Notes under the pieces: model-generated
What the model saw: only the letters and a program-made list of their open reading frames with translations
Told to the model about the DNA's origin: nothing
Databases searched by the model: none
Assembly: GCA_013112725.1 (NCBI GenBank)
Contig: JABFFZ010000047.1
Span: 1-43,593, forward strand
Direction of reading: 5' to 3'
DNA length: 43,593 nt
Source of the DNA: Chloroflexota bacterium
Lineage (GTDB): Bacteria > Chloroflexota > Anaerolineae > Promineifilales > Promineifilaceae
Position numbers and translations under genes: made by a program
Shown: positions 16,994 to 25,157 of the stretch, piece after piece
Layout: every line of letters starts with the position of its first letter
Position numbering within the stretch: position 1 is the stretch's first letter

Positions 16994-17791
16994 ATGAGCG
17001 GAAAAGTCATCACTGTAACTTCTGGCAAAGGCGGCGTAGGCAAGACCACCGTCACCGCCAACCTGGCCACAGCCCTGGCTATGCGCGGGCGCAAGGTCGT
17101 GGCTCTGGACGCCGACATTGGTTTGCGCAACCTGGACATCGTGTTAGGGCTGGAAAACCGGATTGTGTATGACCTGGTAGATGTGGTGGAAGGGCGCTGC
17201 CGTCTGCGTCAGGCGATGATCAAAGACAAACGCCATCAGGAATTATATCTCATCCCGGCTGCCCAAACCCGCGACAAATCGGCCGTCAGCCCCTCAGACA
17301 TGGTATTGGTGTGCAACGAACTGCGCCAGGAAATGGACTACATCATCATTGATTCCCCCGCCGGCATTGAACGCGGCTTCCGTAACGCCATCGCCGCCAC
17401 CGACCATGTCCTCATCGTCACCAATCCTGAAGTCTCCGCCGTGCGTGACGCCGACCGCATCATTGGCCTCATTGAAGCCGAAGAGAAAGGGCCAGCCTGT
17501 TTAATTGTCAACCGGGTCAAACCAGCCATGGTCAGCCGGGGTGAGATGCTCTCCATTGAAGACATTATTGATATTCTGGCTATTCAGCTTGTGGGTGTTA
17601 TTCCCGAAGATGAACACATCCTGATTGGCTCGAACCAGGGAACGCCAGTGGCGATGAATGGCAGCAATGGCGCCAGCGCCAGCCAGGCATTTCGGAATAT
17701 CGCCGGGCGACTGGAAGGCGAAGACGTGCCCTTTATGGAATTGAAGGCAAAGATCAGCTTTTTAGACAGGTTGAGCAGCCTGTTCAATTGA
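16994..17791 (+). CDS. minD: Septum site-determining ATPase MinD
   Basis: About 265 residues from the ATG at 16994 (AGGAG ribosome site; an upstream start at 16973 lacks one). Deviant Walker A SGKGGVGKTTVTANLA, ALDADIGLRNLD, IIIDSPAGIE and the C-terminal amphipathic membrane-targeting helix (ISFLDRLSSLF) are all present, so the protein should cycle on and off the membrane with ATP and recruit MinC. Full length. Confidence 0.96.
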   Translation: MSGKVITVTSGKGGVGKTTVTANLATALAMRGRKVVALDADIGLRNLDIVLGLENRIVYDLVDVVEGRCRLRQAMIKDKRHQELYLIPAAQTRDKSAVSPSDMVLVCNELRQEMDYIIIDSPAGIERGFRNAIAATDHVLIVTNPEVSAVRDADRIIGLIEAEEKGPACLIVNRVKPAMVSRGEMLSIEDIIDILAIQLVGVIPEDEHILIGSNQGTPVAMNGSNGASASQAFRNIAGRLEGEDVPFMELKAKISFLDRLSSLFN

Positions 17792-17828
17792 CAATTATCA
17801 ATTGCCAACTGTCAATTGACCATTGATG
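17788..17828. repeat. CAATTGAC/CATTGAC word repeat
   Basis: Alternating TCAATTG, CAATTGA and CATTGA words occupy the short minD-minE gap and encode the last residue of MinD. Confidence 0.65.
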
Positions 17829-17838
17829 GAGAAGGGTT

Positions 17839-18117
17839 ATGGGTAAGGCTATGAGTTGGGTAGACCGGTTACTGGGCAGAGAAGAGAAGAGCGGGGCTAC
17901 GGCCAAAAAACGGCTGCAAATGGTACTGATTCACGACCGCAGCGATGTGTCGCCGGGGGTACTGGCGCAAATTAAAGATGAGATCATCCAGGTTTTTGTG
18001 AAGCATCTGGACATTAACCCGGAGGATGTGGTGGTGAATGTAGACCAGGATGAACGTGAAAGCCGGCTGGTGGCGGAGGTGCCGTTGATGGCACTTCATG
18101 CTAACGGCCGTCGGTAG
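17839..18117 (+). CDS. minE: Cell division topological specificity factor MinE
   Basis: A 92-residue MinE: N-terminal anti-MinCD helix (about 12-35, GATAKKRLQMVLIHDRSDVSP) and C-terminal dimerisation domain (EEIIQVF-like IKDEIIQVFVKHLDI, VVNVDQDERESRLVAEVPL). It stimulates MinD ATPase and sets the pole-to-pole pattern. A GAAGGG ribosome site precedes the ATG; the start could also be Met5. Its presence makes the system the oscillating MinCDE type and not the MinCD/DivIVA type. Confidence 0.92.
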   Translation: MGKAMSWVDRLLGREEKSGATAKKRLQMVLIHDRSDVSPGVLAQIKDEIIQVFVKHLDINPEDVVVNVDQDERESRLVAEVPLMALHANGRR

Positions 18118-18118
18118 G

Positions 18119-18170
18119 GATTACTCATGTGGGTAATTAAGTAATTGCGCAATTACCCACATGAGTAATC
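18119..18170. repeat. Perfect 20-bp inverted repeat after minE
   Basis: Arms 18119-18138 and 18151-18170 are perfect complements built from GGTAATT words. It immediately follows the minE stop and precedes an intrinsic terminator. Confidence 0.85.
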
Positions 18171-18184
18171 AGTGTAAAACAAGG

Positions 18185-18216
18185 GCCTGCCCTCGTCAGA
18201 TGGCGGGCTTTTTTTT
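18185..18216 (+). terminator. Intrinsic terminator of the min operon
   Basis: Stem GCCTGCC/GGCGGGC (one G-T pair) with a 10-base loop, followed by eight T. Confidence 0.85.
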
Positions 18217-18229
18217 ATGATTGCGGCTG

Positions 18230-19339
18230 ATGTCAACACGTATTTCTACCTGGCGTTATTTTGATATATGGCTGGTGGCAGCCGTTTTGCTGCTAACTGC
18301 TTATGGTGTGCTGATCATTCGCAGCGCCGTGACCGGCGCGCCGGCATTTGAGGGGCTACCGGCAGCCCAGGTGCGCTGGGCCGCCATTGGTTTTATGATT
18401 ATGTTAACCTTTGCCGCCATTGATTACCGCGTGTTGACTTCTATGCACTGGTACATTTATTTTGGCCTGGTCGCCGCCCTCATTTTTGTGCTGGTAGCCG
18501 GCGCGTTTGGCAATGAAACGCGGCGCTGGATTCAGGTCACGTCAGAGATTCGCATCCAACCATCGGAATTTGGTCGCGTTTTTCTGGCCGTCACCTTTGC
18601 CCAATTTCTGGCAAACCGGCGGCACAAAATTCACCAATTTTCCAACACAATTGCCGCCGTCATTTATATTTTGATCCCGGTAGGGCTGATTTTTTTGGAA
18701 CCAGACCTGGGTATGTCGCTGACATTTCTGGTGCTTTGGTTCGTGATGATCTGGTTAGCCGGGCTACCACTCTCCCATTTTGCGCTGTTGGCGCTGTTAG
18801 GGGTGATGGGGCTGGCGACCGTATTTCCCTTTTTACAGGAGTATCAAAAAGAGCGCATCACCACCTTCATCAGCCCAGAAAGTGCTGATGAGGAATCTTT
18901 GTTCAACATTGAACAGGCCGAAATTAGCATTGGTTCCGGGGGGCTTTTTGGCAAAGGCTACCTCAACGGTACCCAAAGCCAGCTTGGCTTTTTGCGCGTG
19001 CAGCACACCGACTTTATCTTTTCTGTTCTCACCGAAGAGATGGGGCTGATTTTTGGTTCGCTGGTGGTGCTGGCGTTGATGGCTTTTATTTTATGGCGCA
19101 TTTTGCGCGTGGCCTTTATCACCCCTGACCCGGCAGGTAAAATGATATGCGTGGGCATCGCCACCATCCTCTTTTTCCAAACGACGGTCAGTGTGGGCAT
19201 GAATGTGCGGGTACTGCCCGTCACCGGGCTGACGCTGCCTTTTGTGAGCTATGGCGGCAGCTCGCTCACCACCCTGTTTATTGCCATTGGCATTGCGCAA
19301 TCGGTCCTCATGCGCCACCGGAAACAAGAGTTTGGGTAA
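18230..19339 (+). CDS. rodA: SEDS peptidoglycan polymerase RodA
   Basis: About 369 residues from the ATG at 18230 (a TTG three codons upstream is possible). About ten TM helices with SEDS-family motifs: RRWIQ, IQPSEFGRVFLAVTFAQFL, FLEPDLGMSLTFLVLW, GKGYLNGTQSQLGFLRVQHTDFIF, EEMGLIFG and the end motif LPVTGLTLPFVSYGGSSL. The Asp in the loop after EPDLG and this set fit RodA, which polymerises lipid II for side-wall growth with a class B PBP; FtsW is a less likely alternative. Follows the min terminator, so it probably has its own promoter. Confidence 0.88.
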   Translation: MSTRISTWRYFDIWLVAAVLLLTAYGVLIIRSAVTGAPAFEGLPAAQVRWAAIGFMIMLTFAAIDYRVLTSMHWYIYFGLVAALIFVLVAGAFGNETRRWIQVTSEIRIQPSEFGRVFLAVTFAQFLANRRHKIHQFSNTIAAVIYILIPVGLIFLEPDLGMSLTFLVLWFVMIWLAGLPLSHFALLALLGVMGLATVFPFLQEYQKERITTFISPESADEESLFNIEQAEISIGSGGLFGKGYLNGTQSQLGFLRVQHTDFIFSVLTEEMGLIFGSLVVLALMAFILWRILRVAFITPDPAGKMICVGIATILFFQTTVSVGMNVRVLPVTGLTLPFVSYGGSSLTTLFIAIGIAQSVLMRHRKQEFG

Positions 19340-19428
19340 ATCGTAATCCGTGAACCGTACTCGGATAATGAATAATGGGTTACGGATTACCGATTATGGA
19401 TTACCAATTACCGTTCACCAGGAAGTTT
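19337..19428. repeat. Snapback repeat of GTAATCCG/CGGATTAC words
   Basis: Words reading CGTAATCCGTGAACCG and GGATTACCGATTATGGATT fill the rodA-gltX gap up to the gltX ribosome site. Outer words (GTGAACCGTA, CGTTCACC) are complementary. Confidence 0.75.
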
Positions 19429-20904
19429 ATGACAGTACGTACACGTTTTGCCCCCAGCCCGACGGGCTATTTACACATCGGCAGCGCCTGGTCGGCTTTG
19501 TTTGGCTGGATGTATGCCCGCAAATATGGCGGCCAGTTTTTGCTACGCATTGAAGACACCGACACCAGCCGCACCGTGCCCGGCGCCATCGAAAACATGA
19601 TGGAAGGATTGCGTTGGTTTGGCCTTGATTGGGATGAGGGGCCGGATGTGGGCGGCCCCTATGGGCCATACGTGCAGACGGAGCGGGTGGCATTGTACCA
19701 GGAATATGCATACTGGTTGATTGGTCACGGCCGTGCCTACAAATGTTTTGCCACGCCAGAAGAACTGGAAGCGATGCGAGCGGCCGGCGTGCCCGGTGGG
19801 TATGACCGGCGTTACCGAGATTATCCGGCGGATCAAGTGGCCGACCTGGAAGCGCAGGGTAAACCGTATGTCATTCGTTTCAAGATGCCGCTGACGGGGG
19901 AAACGGCCGTGCCCGACCTCCTGCGTGGTAATGTCATCTTCCCCAATGACCAGTTCACCGATTACGTCATCCTCAAATCCAACGGCCTGCCCACCTACCA
20001 TCTGGCGCACCTGGTGGATGATCACCTGATGAAAATCACGCACGTCACGCGCGGTGTGGAATGGCTCAATACTGCCCCCATCCATGTGCAAATGTACCAG
20101 GCATTTGGCTGGGAACTACCGGTGCTGGTGCATTTGCCGGTGATATTGAACCCCAGCGGCAAAGGTAAACTGAGCAAACGGCACCAGGCTTTTATGGACA
20201 GCGGCGAAAAAGTGCTGGTGCGCGCCAGCGAATTCATAGAAGCCGGTTATCTGCCGGAAGCGGTGGTGAACTTCCTGGCCAACATTGGCTGGTCTTTTGG
20301 CAACGACCGCGAAAAATTCACCATTGCCGAAGCACTGCCCCACTTTGACCTGGCGGACATCAGCCCCGCGCCGGTGAAATTGCCTTACAGCAAACTGGAC
20401 TGGCTCAACGGGCAGTACATCCAGGAAATGGACATTCTGACTCTGGCCCAGGCGGTGAAGCCTTATCTGGAAAAACAAGGGTGGGAAGTCAATCTGGAGT
20501 CGCTGCTGCTGGTGATGCCGGCCATGAAACCGCGCCTGAAAACATTTCCTGACGCCATCCCGTTTTTGCGTTTCTTGTTTGACGAGACGCCGCCAGATGA
20601 GACGGCCGTTTCCGCCACCGCCCTCAGTGATGACAAACTGCCGCCCACAGCGGCCAAAGCAGCATTCACGGCGGCGCGTCATTTTCTGGCCACGGCCGTG
20701 CCCTTTGACGTGGAAACGCTCGGCGCCGGTCTCAGCCAGATTGGCAGCCAATACACCACCAACGGCAAACCCGGCCCCTTCTTGGGCAAACTGCGCCTGG
20801 GCATCACCGGCCAACAAGTCTCCCCACCCGTCTACGAATCCATCATCGCCCTCGGCCGTGACCGCGCCCTGGCAAGGCTAGAAACGATAATCGCCCTCTT
20901 TTAA
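19429..20904 (+). CDS. gltX: Glutamyl-tRNA synthetase
   Basis: About 491 residues from the ATG at 19429 with a CAGGAAG ribosome site; upstream in-frame codons are repeat sequence. Class I signature VRTRFAPSPTGYLHIGSA (HIGH) and KMSKS-like GKLSKRH are present with LRIEDTD and the C-terminal helical anticodon-binding domain. It charges tRNA-Glu (in many bacteria also tRNA-Gln, later amidated). Full length and intact; four ACGGCCGT octamers inside. Confidence 0.96.
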   Translation: MTVRTRFAPSPTGYLHIGSAWSALFGWMYARKYGGQFLLRIEDTDTSRTVPGAIENMMEGLRWFGLDWDEGPDVGGPYGPYVQTERVALYQEYAYWLIGHGRAYKCFATPEELEAMRAAGVPGGYDRRYRDYPADQVADLEAQGKPYVIRFKMPLTGETAVPDLLRGNVIFPNDQFTDYVILKSNGLPTYHLAHLVDDHLMKITHVTRGVEWLNTAPIHVQMYQAFGWELPVLVHLPVILNPSGKGKLSKRHQAFMDSGEKVLVRASEFIEAGYLPEAVVNFLANIGWSFGNDREKFTIAEALPHFDLADISPAPVKLPYSKLDWLNGQYIQEMDILTLAQAVKPYLEKQGWEVNLESLLLVMPAMKPRLKTFPDAIPFLRFLFDETPPDETAVSATALSDDKLPPTAAKAAFTAARHFLATAVPFDVETLGAGLSQIGSQYTTNGKPGPFLGKLRLGITGQQVSPPVYESIIALGRDRALARLETIIALF

Positions 20905-20905
20905 C

Positions 20906-20950
20906 CAGAGAGAGATTGGAATTCCCCAATCTCTCATCCCCCAATCTCCA
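20906..20950. repeat. Hairpin of AGAGATTGG words after gltX
   Basis: GAGAGATTGG and CCAATCTCTC form a 10-bp stem with a short loop right after the gltX stop, followed by another CCAATCTCC. Possibly works as a transcription end signal. Confidence 0.6.
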
Positions 20951-20957
20951 TTTTTCA

Positions 20958-21009
20958 CTTAACCAAACCTTTACAAACCTTTATCCTCCCGTTAACACCA
21001 TGTTAAACA
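20958..21009 (+). promoter_or_regulatory. Candidate Pho box: five 8-mers at 11-bp spacing
   Basis: CTTAACCA, CTTTACAA, TTTATCCT, GTTAACAC and GTTAAACA begin at 20958, 20969, 20980, 20991 and 21002, exactly 11 bases apart. The unit and period resemble PhoB/PhoP/SphR boxes (TTAACA- or CTTAACCT-type direct repeats). The array lies about 180 bases upstream of phoU. Regulator binding is inferred. Confidence 0.6.
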
Positions 21010-21191
21010 CCACCGGGTATATTTACCAGCGTCACGTAGTAAGCAGCAACCGCTCAAAATTTTTCTTCTTTCCTCCCTTTTCTCCTCTTCTCCTCTATGG
21101 TTAGGGTAGCAGTTGCAAAGGACGAGGGAGAGGGCGCCCTCCCTCTCCCTTGTTCGCTTTCTAGGGACAGCGCCAGACAGATGGGTGGGAT

Positions 21192-21944
21192 ATGATGCAG
21201 AGACCCAAACGCCTGATTCGCCAACCGCAGCAACGCCCAACCGCCCGCCAGCCGTTGGAGCGTGAACTACGCCGCCTGCAAGACAACATGCTGATCATGG
21301 GCAGCCGCGTGAGCCATAACATTCTGGACGCAGTAGAAATTCTCAAACACCAAGACGTAGAACGCGCGGGACAATTGATCGCCGATGACCGGCTGGTGAA
21401 CGCCCAACGTTACCAGATGGAAGCCGACTGCTTGTCCCTCATTGCCACGCAAAACCCCATTGCCCGCGATTTGCGTATTATCGCCGCCGTGTTAGCCATC
21501 GTCACCGAACTGGAACGCATCAACGACTACGCCAAAGGTATTGCCAAAGTCACCTGCAAAGTGGGCAAAGAGCCGCTGCTGCCACCAACGTCTGATTTAC
21601 CGCGCATGGCGGTCAAGGCTCAGGGTATGTTGCGCCGTGCCCTGTTCGCCTTTACCGAGCGCGATGTGGCCCTGGCTTATGCCATTGCCAACCTGGATGA
21701 TGAAGTGGATGCCCTTTACAACCAGATTTACACCAACCTGGTCGCCGCGGTCATCGAATGTCCCTCTGTAGCCGCCCATGCCAATTACTACTTGTGGGCG
21801 GCGCACAATCTGGAGCGCACCGGCGACCGGGCACTTAATATCTGTGAGCGGGTCATCTTTACAGTGACGGGCAAGCTGGTGGAACTGGATCACATTGCCC
21901 CAGATGGGGATTTGGTGGAGGAAATGGTGGCATGTGGCAGCTAA
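21192..21944 (+). CDS. phoU: Phosphate signalling protein PhoU
   Basis: A 250-residue PhoU: an N-terminal basic tail followed by two three-helix bundles with the family's acidic metal-site motifs (ADDRLVNAQRYQMEADCL, RDLRIIAAVLAIVTELERINDYAKGIAK and NLDDEVDALYNQI, AAHNLERTGDRALNICERV). PhoU links the Pst phosphate transporter to the PhoR/PhoB-type two-component system. No pst or phoR/B genes are in view. The last codons and stop (VACGS end) lie inside a 13-bp hairpin (21927-21962). Two adjacent ATG codons are possible starts. Confidence 0.93.
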   Translation: MMQRPKRLIRQPQQRPTARQPLERELRRLQDNMLIMGSRVSHNILDAVEILKHQDVERAGQLIADDRLVNAQRYQMEADCLSLIATQNPIARDLRIIAAVLAIVTELERINDYAKGIAKVTCKVGKEPLLPPTSDLPRMAVKAQGMLRRALFAFTERDVALAYAIANLDDEVDALYNQIYTNLVAAVIECPSVAAHANYYLWAAHNLERTGDRALNICERVIFTVTGKLVELDHIAPDGDLVEEMVACGS

Positions 21945-21962
21945 TCACTTGCCACATGCCAC
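21927..21962. repeat. Hairpin overlapping the phoU stop codon
   Basis: A perfect 13-bp inverted repeat (GTGGCATGTGGCA and complement) covers the last four codons and stop of phoU. Related GTGGCAAGTGGC words occur in the start of nosD (38711-38755). Confidence 0.8.
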
Positions 21963-22036
21963 TGGCAAGCTCCCCTTTTCTTTTGGCAATTTATTTGTTT
22001 CAGGGTTTAATTAAGCGTGTTATCGGGTTCGACAAC

Positions 22037-22066
22037 ACCGGACAGGTTTTTGTAAACCTGTCCGGT
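22037..22066. repeat. Hairpin element, copy 2 (ACCGGACAGGTTT arms)
   Basis: Perfect 13-bp arms 22037-22049 and 22054-22066 around a 4-base loop; same type as 14701, 32548 and 42572. It ends 11 bases before the hydrolase start. Confidence 0.75.
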
Positions 22067-22077
22067 CGGCAAATAAC

Positions 22078-23112
22078 ATGCGCATTTATTACCACCCGAA
22101 CCATCTGGCACATGATCAGGCTCGCTTACATCAGCCAGATGATCCCCATTCTGTTGTTTATTATTCTGAAGTAGCCCAACGTGGGCCGTTGATTCACGAT
22201 GCGCTACTGGCGGCTGGCCTGGGCGCTGTCCAGCCGCCGCAAGATTTTGGTCTGGCGCCCATCGTGGAAGTTCACCGGCATGAAATGGTGGCTTTTTTAC
22301 AAACGGCGCATGAGCGTTTTGTGGCCGAAACGGGGCGGGATGTGGCCCTGCCGGAGACATTTAGCATCGGTGAACGGCCGCGACGCAAACCGGTTTCGGT
22401 GTGGGGGCTGCTCGGTTATTACTGTTTTGATATAGGGTCGCCCATTTTTGCGGGGACATGGGAGGCGGCGTATGGGAGTGCGCAAACGGCCGTGACCGCC
22501 GCCGCCGCTATTGCCAATGGAGAACGCTTGGTTTATGCCCTCTGCCGCCCCCCAGGGCACCACGCCGCCGCCGACATGTTTGGCGGTTTTTGTTACCTAA
22601 ACAACACCGCCATCGCCAGCCAATGGCTGGTGGAAAAAGGGCAGCGTATTGCCATTTTGGACCTGGATTATCATCACGGCAATGGCACGCAGGATATTTT
22701 CTACGGCCGTGCTGACGTTCTCACCTGCTCCATCCATGCCGACCCTCTGCATGAATACCCCTTTTACTGGGGATTTGCCGACGAATACGGCATTGGCGCG
22801 GGCGAAAATTATAATTTCAACTTCCCCCTACCGCTGGGTACAAGCGAACCGGCCTATCTGGTGGCGCTGGATATTGCCCTGCGCCGTATTCGCGCCTTTG
22901 TGCCCGACTGCCTGGTAATATCGTTTGGCGCCGATACCCTGCAAGATGATCCGGTGGGTGGGTTTAAGCTGACGGTGGAGAGTTACGGCCGTATAGCCGC
23001 TCAAATCACCGCCCTTGATCTGCCTACGTTGGTCATTCAGGAAGGTGGCTATCTGCTGCCGCAGTTGGGCGCCTGTGTGGTCTCTTTTCTACAAGGATTA
23101 AAAACAGGTTGA
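22078..23112 (+). CDS. Histone-deacetylase-family hydrolase (acetylpolyamine amidohydrolase-like)
   Basis: A 344-residue arginase/deacetylase-fold protein. Zinc-site and catalytic motifs are complete: RPPGHHAAADMFGGFCYLNN (His-His pair), ILDLDYHHGNGTQDIFYGR (Asp and His ligands) and VISFGADTLQDDP (third Asp). The long N-terminal segment with HxPxH-like MRIYYHPNHLAHD and the loop HADPLHEYPFYWG fit bacterial acetylpolyamine amidohydrolases or class II HDAC-like enzymes. It likely deacetylates a polyamine or other small acetylamide; the substrate is not provable here. Followed after 4 bases by the next gene, so an operon is likely. Confidence 0.88.
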   Translation: MRIYYHPNHLAHDQARLHQPDDPHSVVYYSEVAQRGPLIHDALLAAGLGAVQPPQDFGLAPIVEVHRHEMVAFLQTAHERFVAETGRDVALPETFSIGERPRRKPVSVWGLLGYYCFDIGSPIFAGTWEAAYGSAQTAVTAAAAIANGERLVYALCRPPGHHAAADMFGGFCYLNNTAIASQWLVEKGQRIAILDLDYHHGNGTQDIFYGRADVLTCSIHADPLHEYPFYWGFADEYGIGAGENYNFNFPLPLGTSEPAYLVALDIALRRIRAFVPDCLVISFGADTLQDDPVGGFKLTVESYGRIAAQITALDLPTLVIQEGGYLLPQLGACVVSFLQGLKTG

Positions 23113-23116
23113 CTGT

Positions 23117-23734
23117 ATGGAAACACACAAAAGCATCTCCCTCAACAGCCGGAACGGCGTTATATTTCTGGGCATCTTTGGCCTGTTTTGGACGTGCTGT
23201 TCGCTTACCATCATGGTGCCAACGCTGCTCAGCCGCCAATATCTGGGCGCGCTGTTTAGCGCCCTCTTTGTGCTGCCAGGGCTGATCATGTTAGGCTACG
23301 CGGCCACCGTTTATTACAGTCGCGCCCGTGTAGGCAAACCAGAGATCTCCATTTCCAATTCCAATTTGCGCGTGGGCGAACAATTCACCGTCAATCTGAT
23401 GCACACCTTCAAGCGCAATGTGCAGTTAGAAAGCCTGGTGGTGCAGCTTGTGTTCAAAGAAACGGCCACTTACCAGCAAGGCACGGACACCCGCACCGTC
23501 ACCCATGAAGACATCTACGAAAATTTTGAACTACCGGGCGGCGAGTACCTGGCCGGTCAGTACATTCAGGAAACCTTTACCATGCAAATCCCCCCAGACG
23601 CTATGCACACCTTAAAAGTGCGGCGCAACCGGCTGGAATGGTTTGTGCGGATCAAGGCAGACATTGCCAAACTACCGGACTATGTGGACGAATATGAGTT
23701 AACGGTGCTGGCAGAGTTGGCGGCAGCGAAGTAA
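23117..23734 (+). CDS. Two-TM protein with beta domain
   Basis: A 205-residue protein with two N-terminal TM helices (about 15-37 and 45-67) and a C-terminal beta-rich domain (GKPEISISNSNLRVGEQFTVNL onward) that resembles an arrestin-like or DUF3592-type beta sandwich. It starts 4 bases after the deacetylase-family gene. The next gene also encodes a beta-sandwich protein of similar flavour, suggesting a functional pair. No function is known to me. Confidence 0.65.
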   Translation: METHKSISLNSRNGVIFLGIFGLFWTCCSLTIMVPTLLSRQYLGALFSALFVLPGLIMLGYAATVYYSRARVGKPEISISNSNLRVGEQFTVNLMHTFKRNVQLESLVVQLVFKETATYQQGTDTRTVTHEDIYENFELPGGEYLAGQYIQETFTMQIPPDAMHTLKVRRNRLEWFVRIKADIAKLPDYVDEYELTVLAELAAAK

Positions 23735-23812
23735 GAGATTGGGAGATCGAGAGATCGGTGAATAGAGATTGGAGATGTATTAATCTCTAATCTCCAATCT
23801 CTATTTACCCGT
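23735..23812. repeat. Snapback repeat of GAGATTGG words
   Basis: AGAGATTGGGAGATCGAGAG and AGATTGGAGAT are mirrored by AATCTCTAATCTCCAATCTC; fills the gap between the two beta-domain genes. Confidence 0.8.
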
Positions 23813-23826
23813 TCAGGAGCAGGCAC

Positions 23827-24228
23827 ATGGCAGACGTGTTAATTGAAATCGCCTTGTTGGGCGGAGAGACGGATTATGGTTATAAGCGGTATGCGCCGGG
23901 TGAGGTACTGCGCGGGAATTTGACAGTGTATCCCGATAGTGACGTGAAGTGCAAGAATTTGCACCTGCGGTTGCTGTGGCACACGGCTGGACGGGGGACA
24001 CAGTTTTTGGAAAAAGTGCAAGAGCAGAATTTGTTCAGCGGTACACTCTCCGGTGGGTCGCCTCGTTCGTTCGATTTTGAATTTGTGCTGCCCCACCAGC
24101 CCTGGAGCTTTGAGGGACATTACATCAGCACGGTGTGGAAGGTGCAGGCACAGGTGGATGTGGCCTGGGCCTCTGATCCCAAAGGAGAAGCGGTGTTTGT
24201 GTTACGGCCGTCGGCCAGTAGTCGGTAA
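23827..24228 (+). CDS. Arrestin-like beta-sandwich protein
   Basis: A 133-residue protein; YAPGEVLRGNLTVYPDSDVKCKNLHLRLLWHTAG and RSFDFEFVLPHQPWSFEGHYISTVWKVQAQVD have the strand pattern of an arrestin/SpoOM-like N-domain. A CAGGAGC ribosome site precedes the ATG. The protein has no signal peptide or TM. Its C-terminal residues (SASSR) come from an ACGGCCGT copy and GTAATCGG words. Family assignment is by pattern; role unknown, likely partner of the preceding gene. Confidence 0.6.
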   Translation: MADVLIEIALLGGETDYGYKRYAPGEVLRGNLTVYPDSDVKCKNLHLRLLWHTAGRGTQFLEKVQEQNLFSGTLSGGSPRSFDFEFVLPHQPWSFEGHYISTVWKVQAQVDVAWASDPKGEAVFVLRPSASSR

Positions 24229-24255
24229 TCGGTTATCCGTCCACCGATCACCCTC

Positions 24256-25157
24256 TTACGTCTGCAATCGCTCCACATCCTCAATCTGCCCCAGAACCAG
24301 CAGCATGTCTCCCGGCTGCAACAGAAAATCGGCCGCCGGATTGATGAGCAGTTGCCCCACCCGATCTACTGCCAGCACATTTAGCCCCAGTTTTTGGCGC
24401 AGGTTGCACTGCGCCAACGTTTAGCCGCATAGCTTCTAGGGCACGGCTACTTCCACCACGCCCAGCCCGTCCCGAATTTCCATATAGGCGTCAATGATAT
24501 GGCGGCTGGCCAGCCGCCGCCCATAAGATCAGCAGAATAACGCCAAACGTCGTAGATTTGATACCGCCGCCGGTACCCCCGGCCGGCGCGCCAATAAACA
24601 TGAGGATGATAAGGATAAGCAGCGAAGTTTGCCGCCATTGGGCTAAATCCACCGTGTTAAAGCCGGTGGTGCTGCTGGCGGCCAAGACCTGAAAAGAGGC
24701 GGTGAGGAACAGCATGGGCCAGGGTACGGCCGTTGTATAGTTGAGCCAAAATAACACGGCCGTGCCGCCCACCACCAGCCCCGCTGAAGTTAACAACGCC
24801 ACTTTACTGTGTGTCGTCAGCCGGTGGACGGCCTGATGCCGCAGCCGCCGCCGCAAGGCATTGTACCCATCGCTCAACACAAAAAAGCCCACCGCCCTGG
24901 CCATAGCCATACCGTTAATCAGCCCATTAAACAGCCAGTCGCTCTAGTAAGCCACAAAACCATCAGCAAACAACATAATCCCGGCCGTGCAAAAAAGCGG
25001 AGATAGAATGGAACAGCCCCAGATAGATCGCCTCCAACCAACCATACGCCGGCAGCCAGTGCAGCGCCAGCGCCCCCACCAGCGACAGCAGCACAAAACC
25101 CGACACCAACAACTGTATTGGCGACAACCGGCGCGTTATCGAACGGGTTTGCTTCAT
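24256..25157 (-). pseudogene. Decayed KtrB/TrkH K+ transporter fused to KtrA C-domain remains
   Basis: Reading from 25157: a KtrB-like N-terminus (RRLSPIQLLVSGFVLLSLVGAL) jumps near 25050-25067 straight to a mid-protein segment (LPAYGWLEAIYLGLFHSISAF), an internal deletion of roughly 120 residues. An extra base in the A6 run at 24991-24996 shifts frame; the shifted frame reads FCTAGIMLFADGFVAY, a TAG at 24946-24944, then SDWLFNGLI and GFFVLSDGYNALRRRL, TTGFNT and GGTGGGIKSTTFGV. Near 24510 it jumps to a KtrA/TrkA-C domain (NLRQKLGLNVLAVDRVGQL, PGDMLLVLGQIEDVERL) that itself has stops at 24438-24436 and 24423-24421. At least five lesions: a dead gene pair. Its start overlaps the aminotransferase stop by 4 bases, a relic of an operon. 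Confidence 0.85.
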
